DNA of 64,000 nucleotides from positions 1-64,000 of the forward strand of contig VXIS01000070.1 of the NCBI GenBank assembly GCA_008704415.1, written 5' to 3'. Each line of letters starts with the position of its first letter. The stretch's first letter is position 1. The stretch is from Sphaerosporella brunnea. Lineage: Eukaryota; Ascomycota; Pezizomycetes; Pezizales; Pyronemataceae. Shown piece by piece: positions 44,742 to 55,925 of the stretch. The notes under the pieces were generated by a model that had not been told where the DNA came from, made no database searches, and saw nothing but the letters and a program-made list of their open reading frames with translations. The position numbers and the translations under genes were made by a program.

Positions 44742-45663
44742 GGGGAGGAGTTCAAAAGCTGTCGTGCAACGGTCTTGTACTTTTTTTTTGCCTGGAACGT
44801 TTGCCGAATTGAGACCATCATAAAACGAGCCGTGACTATGTTTGCGCTGGAAGGCCACAGATGTTTTTGAATGGCAGCGGTTGCAACTGTAAACATTTTT
44901 GAATCGGACAACATTTCAAATACGTCTGTACATATGGAATTTAATTACCGGCACGGCAGCGGGAGACACAGGGCCGAAGAGCGAGACAGCAAGGCAGCAA
45001 GGCTAGCTAGCCATCATCACCATCATTGAAGCTTCACACTGAGGGCTCCATGATGATGAAGCAGACCATCCCCCCTTGCACCCACGCCCGCGGCTTCCCG
45101 GGAATCTCATTATTCAACGTAAAATTAAAAAGTAAGAGGCAGACCTGCAAGTCTCGCAGCCAATAAAGGCAATTTGGCCAAGTTGGATTTCCCAACGTTA
45201 AGACAGTTGCTTTGATATTATCAGCGGTGTTGTAAATTTTTTTCAACCACAGACGATTGATAGATGGGGGTTTGCACGCCATTGGTTTCCAGCCTTAAAA
45301 CTTATATTTTCAGCACGTTTTGCCTGTGAACATTTCTCTCCGGCGTTAGACATTTTCCTCGCACAGACGCTTTGCCTAACCACAACGTCTAATGCCCCCA
45401 AAACGTCACAGGAGCATCGGAGACGCTCTACCAGTGTTTATGCACGTCGACCACCTGGCCATGGTTACTATACCGCTACAAAACGTTTTTGAACCCCCCA
45501 TTTTTTATAATGGTATGTATCAACCAATCACCATGGCTTGCCGTTTTCCGGTGAGCATGAACCTTCTCCGGGGATGTCATCATGAGGACCCGTGGTATGG
45601 CTTCCGCTCAAGTAGTAGTCGGATGTTCAACTATCGAAAACTTTCACCTCCCAAAAAACAGCC
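44231..45663. other. Intergenic region with A37G12 tract
   Basis: Contains 37 A (44697-44733) directly followed by 12 G (44734-44745), a G run at 44446-44457 and AT-rich sequence. A short frame at 45392-45706 has no domain. No gene seen. Confidence 0.55.
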
Positions 45664-46381
45664 ATGTTTCCCGTCATATTCAAACCTAAGCTCTCATCGC
45701 TGCTGAAGCGGCAGCAGCGATGCTTTGCGACAACCCGCCCCAGCTGCTACCGTCCTTGCGCGCATGCGCGGGTCATGCACACGCCGCTCAACCCGCCGTT
45801 CCCAGAATTACCAGACCTGGCGCCGCCGGTCACGCCCCCAGCCCCGCCCTTCGACCTCCAGATCCCAGAAATCGATTACAAAATCCTGGGCGACCACATC
45901 GGGTACACGTACCTCTCGCGGCGCGAGCCGCTGATCCACGAGGTTGGCCAGGACGTCCCGCACCAGATCAACGGCATGCTGTTTGGCCACGAAGACCTGC
46001 CGTTCTTTGCCCTCCCCGTCGTGGTCCACGCTTGTGAGCCGCGCTTTGTGCATTTCCTGTTTACCCCCGTGTCGCCGCTGTCGTATCTCTCAGCCGAGGT
46101 GTGGACCCCGTCCCTCCTCCTAGGAGCTGGAGTAGACTGATGATCCCTCTCAGGCCTGCGAGGCTATCTTTGGTGAGGATGTTGTGCCGCCACTGTTTCG
46201 CGCCAGTATTGGGCTCAGGATGGCGGATTTGAGGCCCGTCCCCGGGGACGCGAAGTTCCAGGGCATCAATGTGCTAGGCGCCAACTTCTGCTTGTTGCAT
46301 GGGGCGGTGGTGACGCTGGATTATGACAAGAAGGAGGCAAAGATGAGGTTCAGGGTGTCGCCGGATGCGAAAGGTCCGTGA
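45664..46381 (+). CDS. Probable mitochondrial protein resembling a retropepsin fold (inactive)
   Basis: Exons 45664-46098 and 46154-46381, 220 aa. The first 25 residues are basic and hydroxylated without acid (MFPVIFKPKLSSLLKRQQR), as in a mitochondrial presequence. Then comes a proline-rich linker. The folded region reads INGMLFGHEDLPFFALPVVVHA, then FVHFLFTPVSPLSYLSAEACEAIFG, and later INVLGANFCLLHGAVVTLDYDKKEAKMRF. This order (strand, hydrophobic-hydrophobic-D-T-G-x-x-x-x-x-S, and ILGxxFLxxxxAxxD) resembles retropepsin-like aspartic protease domains, but the catalytic aspartate position is replaced, so activity is not expected. This likeness is inference from pattern only; otherwise the gene is uncharacterised. 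Confidence 0.65.
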
Positions 46382-47168
46382 AATTTGTACGATATTGATT
46401 TGCTATTTGGTAGCTTTAAGCATGCCCGTTTGGGTCATCACGATGCGTCGTCCGCCGGAATTCGAAGAGAGCAAGCACGAATTTATTCTTCTATAAGTCT
46501 GGTTGGCTATTTGTCCGTATATCCAGCGCTAATAGCTCATTTTGGAGAGCGTCAAGCTGAAGCAATTCGGTGCTATCCAATATCCGGAGTAATCGCTCGT
46601 TGTCCCTTGTTTTTGGTGGGTATCTAACGTAATGTTTGCCGGTGTCGTGAATTCTGGGGATTATTGCTTGAGATTACAATTTTCTCGCTGGAGACGTTGC
46701 TTCATAGGATAACACTTGTTAGGGCTGCGTCACGACTTGATACGCAGGGAGCTGTGACATCATGGGCTCGCGTGCCACAACAGGGGGATTGAGCGGTTGT
46801 AGGCCGCAATAAGAGGCACTGATCACCATGTCACCACAAAAGTACCCGGCCCGAAAAAAAGTCGTGAACGACGCCCACCGGAAAACAGCATTCAGCCCGC
46901 CTCTTGAGTTGTTATTTCACTGGAAGACGCTGTTCCGTCACTTCACTCCTGTTCCTTCGCAGTTTGGCTCTGTACCTTTCACTCGAAAAAAATGTCACCG
47001 CCAACCTATCTACTGTACTATCCTCAACGTCCGCTACAGTAGAGTTGTAGTCTCGTATGTCGCCATCGGGACTCCTCAGTTCAAGAGGTTGTATCGGGCC
47101 AATTTTGCGGTATAAATTTTGCTTAGGTAAGAGTATTTACTGTACAATTTGGCCTTTTGCATGGCCAT
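46382..47168. other. Intergenic, convergent
   Basis: Between a plus-strand and a minus-strand gene. Short frames only (for example 46828-47115) with no features. Nothing else seen. Confidence 0.5.
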
Positions 47169-48110
47169 CTACAAGCTCATCTCCCACTCCATCAGTTCCT
47201 TGATATCGTCTTTGATTTGCTGCACCTGCGCTTCCGATATTCTGCTCAACGGTGCCCTCGGATACCCGCCATACCCAAAGTAGCTCTGGATCGCGCTCTT
47301 CGTCCCCGGAATCCCAGCCTTCGAGAGGATCCAATCGCCCTTGCTCAGCTTCAATTGCGCCTGCCTCGCCTCCTCAAGTTTGCCCTCAGCAAACAGGCGG
47401 TAAACCTGAACGCATGCCTTCGGAGCAACGTTTGCTCCGCCAGCGATAACACCACTACCTCCAACCAGCAAGCCCTGCAACAGGAAATCTGCCATACCAG
47501 CGAAAGCGACGTAACCCGACCCCGGCGACGTGGCGGTAACGGCGTTCTTCGCCAAAGCGACGCGCGCAAGCTTTCCGGTGTTGCCGCATGTAAATTTGGT
47601 GCCTACGATATTGGGGTGCTCGGACAATTTCAGGATGAGGTCGGAGTCCAAATCGATGCCGGCGACGGCGCCGGGGTAGTTGTAGATTACGATCGGGATC
47701 GGCGAGCCGTCGGCGACCTTCATGAAGAAGTCGTATAGCGTCTCGTTGGTCATTGCGTAGCGATAGTAGCTCGGTGAGATCAGGAGCGTGCTGTCGCCAC
47801 CCGCGGCGTGCGCCTCTTTGCAGAGCTCGATGGTGCCCCGGACTGATTGCTCGCTGCAGCCGACCATGACTGAGACGTGGGTGAAGCCGGCAGCGTCAAG
47901 TGCTTCGCGCGTAGCTTTGGTGACCAGCGACTTTTCGGCACGGGAAAGGTGCACAGCTTCGCCGTTTGAGCCCATGGTTACCAGCCCTGCCAATCCGGCT
48001 TCCGCAAGGCGAACCGCATGTTTCTTGATGGTCGGGATGTCGAGGTCTTCGGTGACCGGGTCGAAGAAGGTCATGGTCGGGGCATAAATGCCGGGTCTGA
48101 GGGGGGCCAT
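47169..48110 (-). CDS. DHDPS-family aldolase, L-threo-3-deoxy-hexulosonate aldolase type
   Basis: 313 aa, single exon, ATG at 48110 giving MAPLRPGIYAPTMTFFDP. Class I (Schiff-base) aldolase of the dihydrodipicolinate synthase superfamily. It carries the pyruvate-binding GSNGE (residues 47-51), tyrosine in YNYPG (Y143) and the Schiff-base lysine in GTKFTCGNTGK (K172). Fungal members cleave L-threo-3-deoxy-hexulosonate to pyruvate and L-glyceraldehyde in D-galacturonate catabolism, or 4-hydroxy-2-oxoglutarate. No other galacturonate gene is nearby, so the substrate is inferred. The frame continues upstream to an ATG at 48209, but the 33 extra residues are unlike the family. C-terminal helices (AQLKLSKGDWILSKAGIPGTKSAI) are normal. 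Confidence 0.88.
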   Translation of the reverse strand: MAPLRPGIYAPTMTFFDPVTEDLDIPTIKKHAVRLAEAGLAGLVTMGSNGEAVHLSRAEKSLVTKATREALDAAGFTHVSVMVGCSEQSVRGTIELCKEAHAAGGDSTLLISPSYYRYAMTNETLYDFFMKVADGSPIPIVIYNYPGAVAGIDLDSDLILKLSEHPNIVGTKFTCGNTGKLARVALAKNAVTATSPGSGYVAFAGMADFLLQGLLVGGSGVIAGGANVAPKACVQVYRLFAEGKLEEARQAQLKLSKGDWILSKAGIPGTKSAIQSYFGYGGYPRAPLSRISEAQVQQIKDDIKELMEWEMSL

Positions 48111-51100
48111 CTCGTCGATCGTTTGACTGCGCAAGCAAGGCGTGAGTTGAAAGCTCCTTGTGTTGCTGTTGCGCGGGATATTGATTGGCTTCTGGTGAAT
48201 ATTTCGCACGGGTCTACAACACCCTTGGATGCTGCGTTTGCGGTCATTTTGAACACGGTTGGTTAAAGGATGATGAAGGTTTTTCCGAGCTTTCGTGCCC
48301 GCCCCCGCATCTTTCGGTGGGCAATTACCCGAGAATTAGCAACAGGCATTAACTATCCGCCCGAACCGCCCAACCCCACATGGAGTACCTGGGTCCGACC
48401 AGTGTCATAGAGGAATTGCCTAAGCAGGCTCATTTGGCTGCTACAAAGAATAACCAGTCATCGCTTTCGTCTCCACACGTAAACGATACGGAGCCGGTTC
48501 GCACGGATCTATGTACTCTGAGTAGTGGAGTGGAGTGGGATATCGTTATAGCCGGCTTCTAGCCGTGTTGCGTCCGTCGCGTAAGAATGATGTGCAAAAC
48601 CCGAGACGTGTTGTATTTGTGCCTCTGTCCGCGCCATATCTCATGATGGAAGGATGAAGGGCCGTATCAATGAATCGTATGACAGACTCATGCTTGGCTT
48701 GCCGGGACGCAACAAATATTTGATACGGCACGTCACTCCTGGAAATAACCTACCGTACAAATCGGGACATAAGACGGCCGCCTTTTTCAAAGGTCGGAGC
48801 TTTCAAGAAGGGTTAAGTAAGTAAGAGGCCCCGACATCGCGACGCCGCCCACTGTGAGCCATATCAGAGTTGGAAGGGGGCAGGCAGAAGACGACGAATA
48901 CGCCTGGTTGGATGAGTAGAGTCACGGTTTCTGTACATATATTCAAGTTTTTCTCGTTTCTAGCCTTATTCGCCCGCCTTGTGTCCGGCCCGTGCATGAT
49001 TAACTTTGAATATCCTCTTGCCGCCATCAGCCCGAACGCACCCGTGTTGCGTGTCAATAGCCAGCCAGCCGGGCCGGCTGCCCAATGGCTGCATGGGCTA
49101 CCTTGGCAGCCCGCTGGGCTGAATGACCTGTTTGACTCGCTCGCATCGCAGTTCGATTAGGTGCACCGACTGCAAAACCGTCGACAAAACATAGATTTCC
49201 CTGGATGCATGATTGTGGCACCTGAAATTAGTTCTGTGTATTTAATTGCTTCTAGAGTAGATTTAATGGCCGCCATTGCACTGATCCACCTATGGCTTGA
49301 TTGACATCTCTTGACCAACCAAGGCTCACCTCGCCAGTTCCGCGGGGCGTCGAAAGGGATTACTTTCGTTGGTGGGGGAACAATAGAATAGGCACGAGAT
49401 CAAAAGTTCCATTACATTCGGAATGTCCGACGAAGGGGGTGAGCAGTAGACAAAGCTCTGCACGAGCGAACACTCGCCATGAGAGCGCCGGGCTGCTAAG
49501 ATAGCCAGCCGGGCCGGTTGCTTAGAGCAGCCAGCCAGCCAACCCGGGCTATTTTGGGCCGACTACGAACAAGCCTGGCTGCGGGCCTGCTGGCGCGCTT
49601 CGCTCCACCCTGAAAAGATATGCAAAGTCATGGGCAGTGTTCCTAATAGCCAGCCCGCCCGTCGGGCTGATGCTGGGCTGCATGGGCTGATCAAAACGAC
49701 GGGCGGGCTGTTTAGGCTGCAGCCCACGTCGGGCTGGCTTCCAGCGGATGCAGGGATCATGCGCTATGGGGAATGGAGCAACAGCTACACAGAAACAATC
49801 TTTCGTTTAAGACGTAACTAGGTCAAACTGACGGTTGCATGACACGTTCACCTCAGTCGAAAGTGCTTGGCAGCCCGACAGCCCAACAGCCAGCCCGTCG
49901 TGATTTTGAGACAGCCGGGCTGTTGCCTTTTGGCAGCCCCCCGCCCGCACAGCCGGGCTTTTTGGGCCGGCTATTAGGAACACTGGTCATGGGTGCACCG
50001 CCAGGCTCAGTATGGAAAAGTAAGTCGAGAAGGTGAAAAGGCCGAAGCCTAAGATAGAAATGTGGCCGTCAGAAAACCTCAACACCATCGTTAGGGATCG
50101 TCCAGACGCGCGGTGTCACTGGGCTGTTTACATCAACGTGGTTGCTTGGAGTACACGGTTGATTAAACCTCATTGAGCAATGCAAACACTTATAACCGCT
50201 TGAATTGGTACAGTTGGATAATTTAGGTGTGAAGTTATCGATACATTCAGTAGAAACAACTTGATTGGGCTAAACGTTGAATAAAAATTGTCTCGAGCCC
50301 AGATGGGCTAATTGTATGGCGTGGCCAGGGCCCCTGGACCCGATTTAACTCCGTCTGGTACATAGAAACCCCCACTGTAGAGTAGAACCGTGAAAATTCA
50401 ATGAGCGCCAGCAAGTGCCCGACTTTTGGGGGGATATATTCAATTTGGCGCTAGCACCATGGATGCCTCGTGGTCAAGCAGGTGCCCACTCAACCGCAAA
50501 TGGCGGCACCGTCAAGCGTATGTAAACGGCCAAAGAGCATATTCTGTCCTCCTGTGTGCTGCCCTGGAGCACCAATATCGGGGGCGTTTGAATTCGTCTT
50601 GTCAGTTGCACTGAGTATCACTCGATTGTGCAAAAGCTCGCAAATCAAGACCAGAGTGCCTTCCATCATGGGAGATGCGCACGAGACCTGCGAGGTGGCC
50701 TGGGACGCAGCTGCCTATCGGAAATCGAGGGCTTGTTGATGCTTCTCACACTCGCACAAAAACTCGCTATTTATCCTGCAATTGCCAACCAACATCTCTC
50801 ATAACTTCATCATAGACTGTCCATATGCGCTACATCACTTTGTTCTAAGACACAGAGGGGCCACATTTGGGTCCCCATGGAGTTGTGGGGCGCGGAGTCG
50901 GTTGCTACCTGCCAATTGGCCGGAAAACCCAATTTCTACGGACGAGCGGATAGCTACGTCTGCAATGATCCTGTCAACTCTGACGACCACGGGGGTCAAT
51001 TTTGAGCCCAAAACAAGAAAAGGAAAAAGCGGAAAAGAAAAACCAGACTTCGGCTCCCAACCAGGGGTCTACGACTAAATTGCTCCCGGACCCTGGGGCC

Positions 51101-51197
51101 ACCACCTCAACAGCGAGCACATCATCTCAGCCAAAGGCAACTAGCTCGTCATCCCTGCCGGGAGCAAACAGCTTAGTGGACGATCCGGTGGTTGGCC
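48111..51197. other. Gene-poor region with MITE copy and AGCC-rich fragments
   Basis: Contains a complete hAT-type MITE (49635-49985, listed) and AGCCAGCCGG-rich fragments at about 49058-49125 and 49500-49560 that look like tips of further copies. The segment 48988-49006 repeats a stretch from 13968. A frame at 51002-51217 just before the next gene may be its leader. No gene supported. Confidence 0.5.
49627..49993. mobile_element. hAT-type MITE with 8-bp target duplication (intact copy)
   Basis: The element spans 49635-49985 (351 bp). It starts CAGTGTTCCTAATAGCCAGC and ends with the inverted equivalent GGCCGGCTATTAGGAACACTG. It is flanked on both sides by GTCATGGG (49627-49634 and 49986-49993), a perfect 8-bp target duplication as in hAT transposons. 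No coding capacity. At 49784-49790 it carries TGTAGC (reverse strand), the unfilled site corresponding to the nested insertion in the copy at 60049. Confidence 0.9.
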
Positions 51198-51866
51198 ATG
51201 CAAGGACCACCTGCTAGCCCTGAATATATTACCCTTTATCATGCCACAAACATAGCGTTTGCCGAAAAATACACGAACGACGAAAACATGGAGTTCAAGA
51301 ACAAAAAGTCGAATGGTGACTTTCACCAACAAGATTGCTTCAAAAAGAGTTTAGAAAAGGGTTTAGCCAGCCCAGCAATGTACTGGACGAACTATGTGGA
51401 GACTGCATGGGACTGGGCAAAAAGCTTCAACGGAGCGAAGGGTGCAGTGATTGAAACGGAGGCTCCTACCACCTTCTTCACTGAGGAAAACACAATTGAA
51501 TACAAGGAACCGTACAATACCTTGATCTCGGTATGTTAAACTTTTGTCATCATTCTCTCTTCGAATCCGTTTCTCATCCCCTCCGTAAGTGTGTAAGTGG
51601 TTGGTTTTGGCTGACGCTAACCTGGTGTTGATATCTAGAGAATCGAGGCAGAAAGACAGGAGAAACCTCTCCCAGACGACATAATCGAAGAACAACTGAA
51701 ACCGGTGACTATCGGTCCCATTCCCAATCCATGCAAAGGTTATTTGAGCCCTAGGTCGTCGAGTGAGCACACGGTAGAGACTTTGAATCTTATCAAAGTC
51801 GGTGGGGTTTTGGTCAAGCAATATGTGTTCAAGAAATCAGCATTAACAAAGCTGGTGACTTTGTAA
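51198..51866 (+). CDS. Putative ADP-ribosyltransferase-fold protein (uncharacterised)
   Basis: Exons 51198-51530 and 51639-51866, 186 aa, phase 0 junction. Early residues read YITLYHATNIAFAEKY. The spacing then gives GDFHQQDCF, SPAMYWTNYVETAWDWAKS, GAVIETEAP and NTIEYKEPYN. This order (Y-H-x-T, then a D-F loop, then Y-x-T-x-x-x-x-x-A-x-x-W-A, then a strand and a late E-Y) resembles ART-like families such as DUF3990, with a possible H-Y-E triad. It has no signal peptide. The likeness is by pattern only and activity is unproven. A frame upstream (51002-51217) is serine/threonine-rich and could be an extra N-terminal exon. It sits alone between repeats, with no immunity-type partner seen. Confidence 0.55.
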
Positions 51867-52570
51867 AAAGAATTGCCCCAAAGCCGCCAACGTAGCCTCA
51901 AAGTGGTCAAAAGAGAACCTGGACGCAGACGAAGTAATTGTAAGAAGGCTCAACTGGCAGTTTATTGTTTCGGATTGTTAATTGCTCCCTAACAGACCCG
52001 AGTTGTTTCTGAACGTTTCCTGAGCTTTCAGCTTCCGTTTTTTATTCCTTTTTCCTATTTGGTGGACCCAGCGGTTTGCTTTGTGTGGGGTTTTGGCGGG
52101 GGTTGAGGAAGGGCGAGTGATTGGAGTGATCTGCTGGATTTCGGTTTTTGAGGCTGGGTGGATGCGAAGAGGTGATTTATGGAGTGAAAGCTACAGAAAT
52201 TTAGAGTTCGGGTTGCAAACTCCAGAATCAAAGCAGCTGGAGTTCTGCTTAATGCCGTGTGCTCGTACGTCAGTGTTTGCATGGTTCACTTCTTTGCATC
52301 CACCCAGCGCCGGTCAGCGCCAGCCTCAGAAACAGATGGCGGACCCCTCTATTAAACCATACTGGGCGGTGTGACAGAAAAACAGTCAGTCTGGAGATAA
52401 ACAAGAGCCTCTACTTGGAGGCTCGCGGTCTAGCTTCCAAGCCCCCGGCAGCATACGAAGGGCCAGAAAGTGCTGATCTGGTCCAGTGCAAAGTGAATGT
52501 GCAGGTTGTATCCTTGTGCCACTAGATTGTCTTGTGATTCACTTTGAGCAAAACTGTCTCATCAAACATG
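51867..52570. other. Intergenic upstream of tRNA-Glu
   Basis: Ordinary sequence with short frames on both strands; nothing with domain content. Confidence 0.45.
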
Positions 52571-52655
52571 TCCGTTATGGTGTAGTGGCTAGCATCAGCC
52601 GCTCTCAAGCAGAGCATAAACCGGCTAGACCGGGGTTCGATTCCCCGTAACGGAA
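52571..52655 (+). tRNA. tRNA-Glu (anticodon CTC) with 13-nt intron
   Basis: Acceptor TCCGTTA pairs with TAACGGA. The D region is GTGTAGTGGCTAGCATC, as in eukaryotic Glu tRNAs. Anticodon stem AGCCG/CGGCT surrounds loop C-T-CTC-A-C once AGCAGAGCATAAA (after position 37) is removed. The T arm is CGGGG-TTCGATT-CCCCG. Mature length is 72 nt. The intron position is the normal nuclear one. Confidence 0.92.
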
Positions 52656-52770
52656 GTAATTTCTTTTGTGTGGGCCAGGTGCACAGTACAGTTGGTAGAT
52701 TCACTCTCTTGTTGTCACTTTTTTTTGCAGATTTTGCAGGTCCACGCCGGCCTTTTTCGACCGCCGTTTT

Positions 52771-53694
52771 TTTTAATCATATTGGATTCGACCGCATGCG
52801 ATCATGGCATATAGAGGAGAGAGACTGTGCTACCCCTAGGTACTAAGCCTACAACTGGGGCCTGCGGCTCTCTCAAGGAAAGAAAATCAAGGAAATCGCA
52901 ATTCTTAAAACGGAAAAGACTGCATTCGCCCTCTCATGCCAGGAGCCCTCTGCTCCCCCTCCTTTCCCTTCCTCTTCTATTTCTTCCCTGGGTTTGCGTG
53001 CCGTGTGCGGCTTGGTGTAGGCCGCTCCTCCTCCTATGCAGAAGTTGAAGCTCACACCCCCGTCGCTAGCCAGGATGGGACGCTTTTCCCTGCTGATTGT
53101 GTCCCTGTACGGCCCGAGGGCCGCCTGCGCTTCTTTCTCTCGACCTTCTTCCATCCCTCTTTGACCTCAGCTTCATCGCGGGGGTTCCGGGGCTGGCGCA
53201 TCTCGCGTGTCAGGCGCTGGTCGCACCGAGACCAGTGCGTCGCTCAGCCCTGCATTCTTCGAATGCATTAGGGAGGGGGGGGGATCTCCCGTACGTGTTT
53301 CGTCGGTTTCTGCGCCGGGCTAGACTTACGTTTCGACTTTGACGCAGCAGGTGCTGTCGTCGTTGCGGGCGAGGGCCCGGGGGGGGGGCGATGTCTGGGT
53401 CGCCCCGTGTGATGCCGTCATAGTTCGAGGGCTTTTCGCTTCGAGCCCCTTGAGTCGAACCAGAAGCTCTCCGTTCTGAGCAGAGAGCTTGTCGACCGTT
53501 CCTTTCAGCTCAAGTACGATCGTGACCAAACTGGCCATGCTGGTATCATGTCCTTCCTTGAGGGCGGCGATATGCCGTCCTAAAACTTCTTCGATGTTGG
53601 GGGTGGAAGTGGCCGGCGGGGAGTCCGAGCCCGAGTCCTGCAGCTGCGCATCTGTTGTTTGCTCCGGTTGGTACTCCGCCCACTCAGCGAGCAC
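52771..53694 (-). mobile_element. LINE-like relic, copy A
   Basis: On the minus strand a coiled-coil frame (53694-53326: LKGTVDKLSAQNGELLVRL) is followed, after frame breaks, by EGWKKVERKKRRRPSGR near 53160-53110 and then a tail ending near 52771 (atgatcgcatgcggtcg...atatgattaaaa). About 620 bp (52771-53390) align with the copy at 55271-55925. The arrangement resembles the ORF1 end and 3' terminus of a non-LTR retrotransposon; no reverse transcriptase is present. The element type is inferred. Confidence 0.55.
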
Positions 53695-55270
53695 GTGGGC
53701 AGCCTCAGTTCGTTCTCATGTGAACTCCTCGACGATGTCCCAGAGAGTACGGCATTCGACCGTCGTTTGTCATTGCTGGCTGACCACGGCAAGGGGTGTC
53801 ACCAGCAGCCACGATGAAAAAGGCAAACCCTTTCTCAACATCAAGTTCCCACAGCAACTATTTACACTGGGTTTTAACTGGATCTGACTGCATGCAATAA
53901 ACAGTACGAAGAAATTTTTTTCTTTAAAAAAAACTTGGTCCACCCAAAGACCGAGACCTTTGGGTATCCAGAAAGGGGATGAGACGTACACCAGATAGCT
54001 TCACTCGGTGACACCCCCCCTGGTGACCACAAAAAAAAAATAACCCTCTGGTGATGGGTGACATCCGTCCTATTTATCTAACTGAAGGTGAACTAAGATG
54101 TGGGAGTTGCATCCATGCTCCCCAGGTCCCTGTTGCTCTTCGTAGTATCCATCAGTCATCCACATCGACGCTATCATTTTCACCAGCAAGGGGCGCATCA
54201 GACTCCTGCGGCCGTGGGATCTGAAGGGTTGGTGTTTTTCTGTTGGCGATGGCGTCAGCTTCAGCGCTTAAGGGTGCTAGCGGCAACGGCGGCTGCTAGG
54301 GAACCGCAACCGGAGCGACGTCGGCTGATTCCATTGGGCGACCCGGAAAGGGGGGTTCATGGGCATTCGAACTTGCATCTCCAGTGGCAGGTGCCAGGCC
54401 GGTGTATTCTGCAATCCCGCTCTCTGCTCAGCCCCACGCCGGTAACCTGATCCATGTTTTTAACCCTAAACCACCGCTTCCGGGTCAACCACTCGTGCGA
54501 GTGATTATCATAACTTGTTTGTGCCCACCCCGTGCCTTAAATTATCACCCCGGATATGAAGTGGCGCACGAGCAAAACGCGGGCAAGAATAAAAACCTTC
54601 TGCAATATTTATAGCAGCGTCAATCAAACCTTCACAGAATGTGAGCGCTTTCACCTGCAGATGATCCGGATCCCCAGGAGCAGAGGTCTAAGGTCTTTTC
54701 GTGTGCTGTATACCGAGTGACATCACATGAAACGAGTGACAGCTTATGGTGCGACCGTCGAACGGCCAAATATTTCCACAGCCATCATCACTCGATCTCT
54801 AAATCCCAATTGCAGCCTATCGGCCAAAAACAACACCTTTTTGCCTGGCCTTCAAATAATTATAAATACCGCCCTTTTGTCACCTTCTTCATTCCTCATC
54901 ACCTCCTTGAATCTCACATGCTGGTCTGACAACCTGCTTAATGAAGCGACAGCTCGTGACCTACCATTATCAGCGCGTAAACAGGGGTTTTTTTCAAGAC
55001 AATATCGGCGATGACTGCGAGTCTTTTTTCCTCCTGGCCGTCGTGGGCTCAGCCGACGACGGTGAAGCAAAATCTTGCGTTTTGGCTGCTTGCGAGGTGG
55101 TGAGATTTGACTTTATCGGTGTTCTTCCTCCCTCGTTTTATTTGGTGAAAAAAATCAAGGCAGAAGTTTGAAAAAATCGTTAGTCCAGAAAGAGACATGT
55201 GCATGCGCAGCCTAATCCTACAGGCAGATAGGACGCATGCGACACGCGCACGCCACCTGGCAGATCTTCC

Positions 55271-55925
55271 CGCACTGCAATTGTTTTAATCATATTGCAT
55301 TCGGCCGCTTGCGGCCATGGCATATAGAGGAGAGAGACTATGCTACTCCGAGGCTCATACGTCCTCCTGTGGGCCTGCGGCTCTCTCAAGGAAAGGAAAT
55401 CAAGGAAATCGCAACTCATACGGAAGAGACTGTGGTCCACTCCCTCGACCCCGGAGCCCACTGCTCCTCCTCCTTCTCTTTCTCCTTCCCCTTCGCCTTC
55501 TTACTCCCCCCTCCCCTAGGTTTGCGTGCTTTGTGAGGCTTGGTGTCAGCAGCTCCTCCTCCGAAGAAGTTGAAGCTCACACCCCAGCCCGGAGCCACTT
55601 GGGTCCGGGAAGGCGCGCTTCCCCGGGTTGACTGTGTCGCTTCGCGGCCCGAGGGCCGCCTGCGTTTCTTTCTCTCGACCTTCTTCCACCCCTCGTTGAC
55701 CTCAGCTTCATCGCGGGGGGTTCTGGGGCTGGCGCATCTCGCATGTCAGGCGCTGACCGCACCGAGACCAGTGCGTCGCTCGGCCCTGCATGCTTCGAAT
55801 GCATTTTTTTTTTTTTTGGGGGGGGAGATTTCCCGTGCGTGTTTCGTCGGTTTCTGCGCCGGGCTAGACGGCCGGAGCGCTTACGTTCCGACTTTGCCGC
55901 AGCAGGTGGTGCAGGCAGCGTCTGG
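55271..55925 (-). mobile_element. LINE-like relic, copy B
   Basis: Minus-strand segment alignable with copy A over its length. It keeps a readable frame DEAEVNEGWKKVERKKRRRP through FNFFGGGAADTKPHKARKPR to a stop near 55416, then a 3' tail ending tgccatggccgcaagcggccgaatgcaatatgattaaaac. It is broken upstream by a poly-A run (55804-55819 on plus as T). 5' truncation and a shared 3' terminus fit non-LTR retrotransposition. Confidence 0.55.

Noticed and set aside
53326..53694. 123-codon minus-strand frame with a coiled coil considered as a host gene
   Set aside because: It is continuous with the LINE-like relic downstream, whose copy B repeats the following segment, so it is treated as part of that element.
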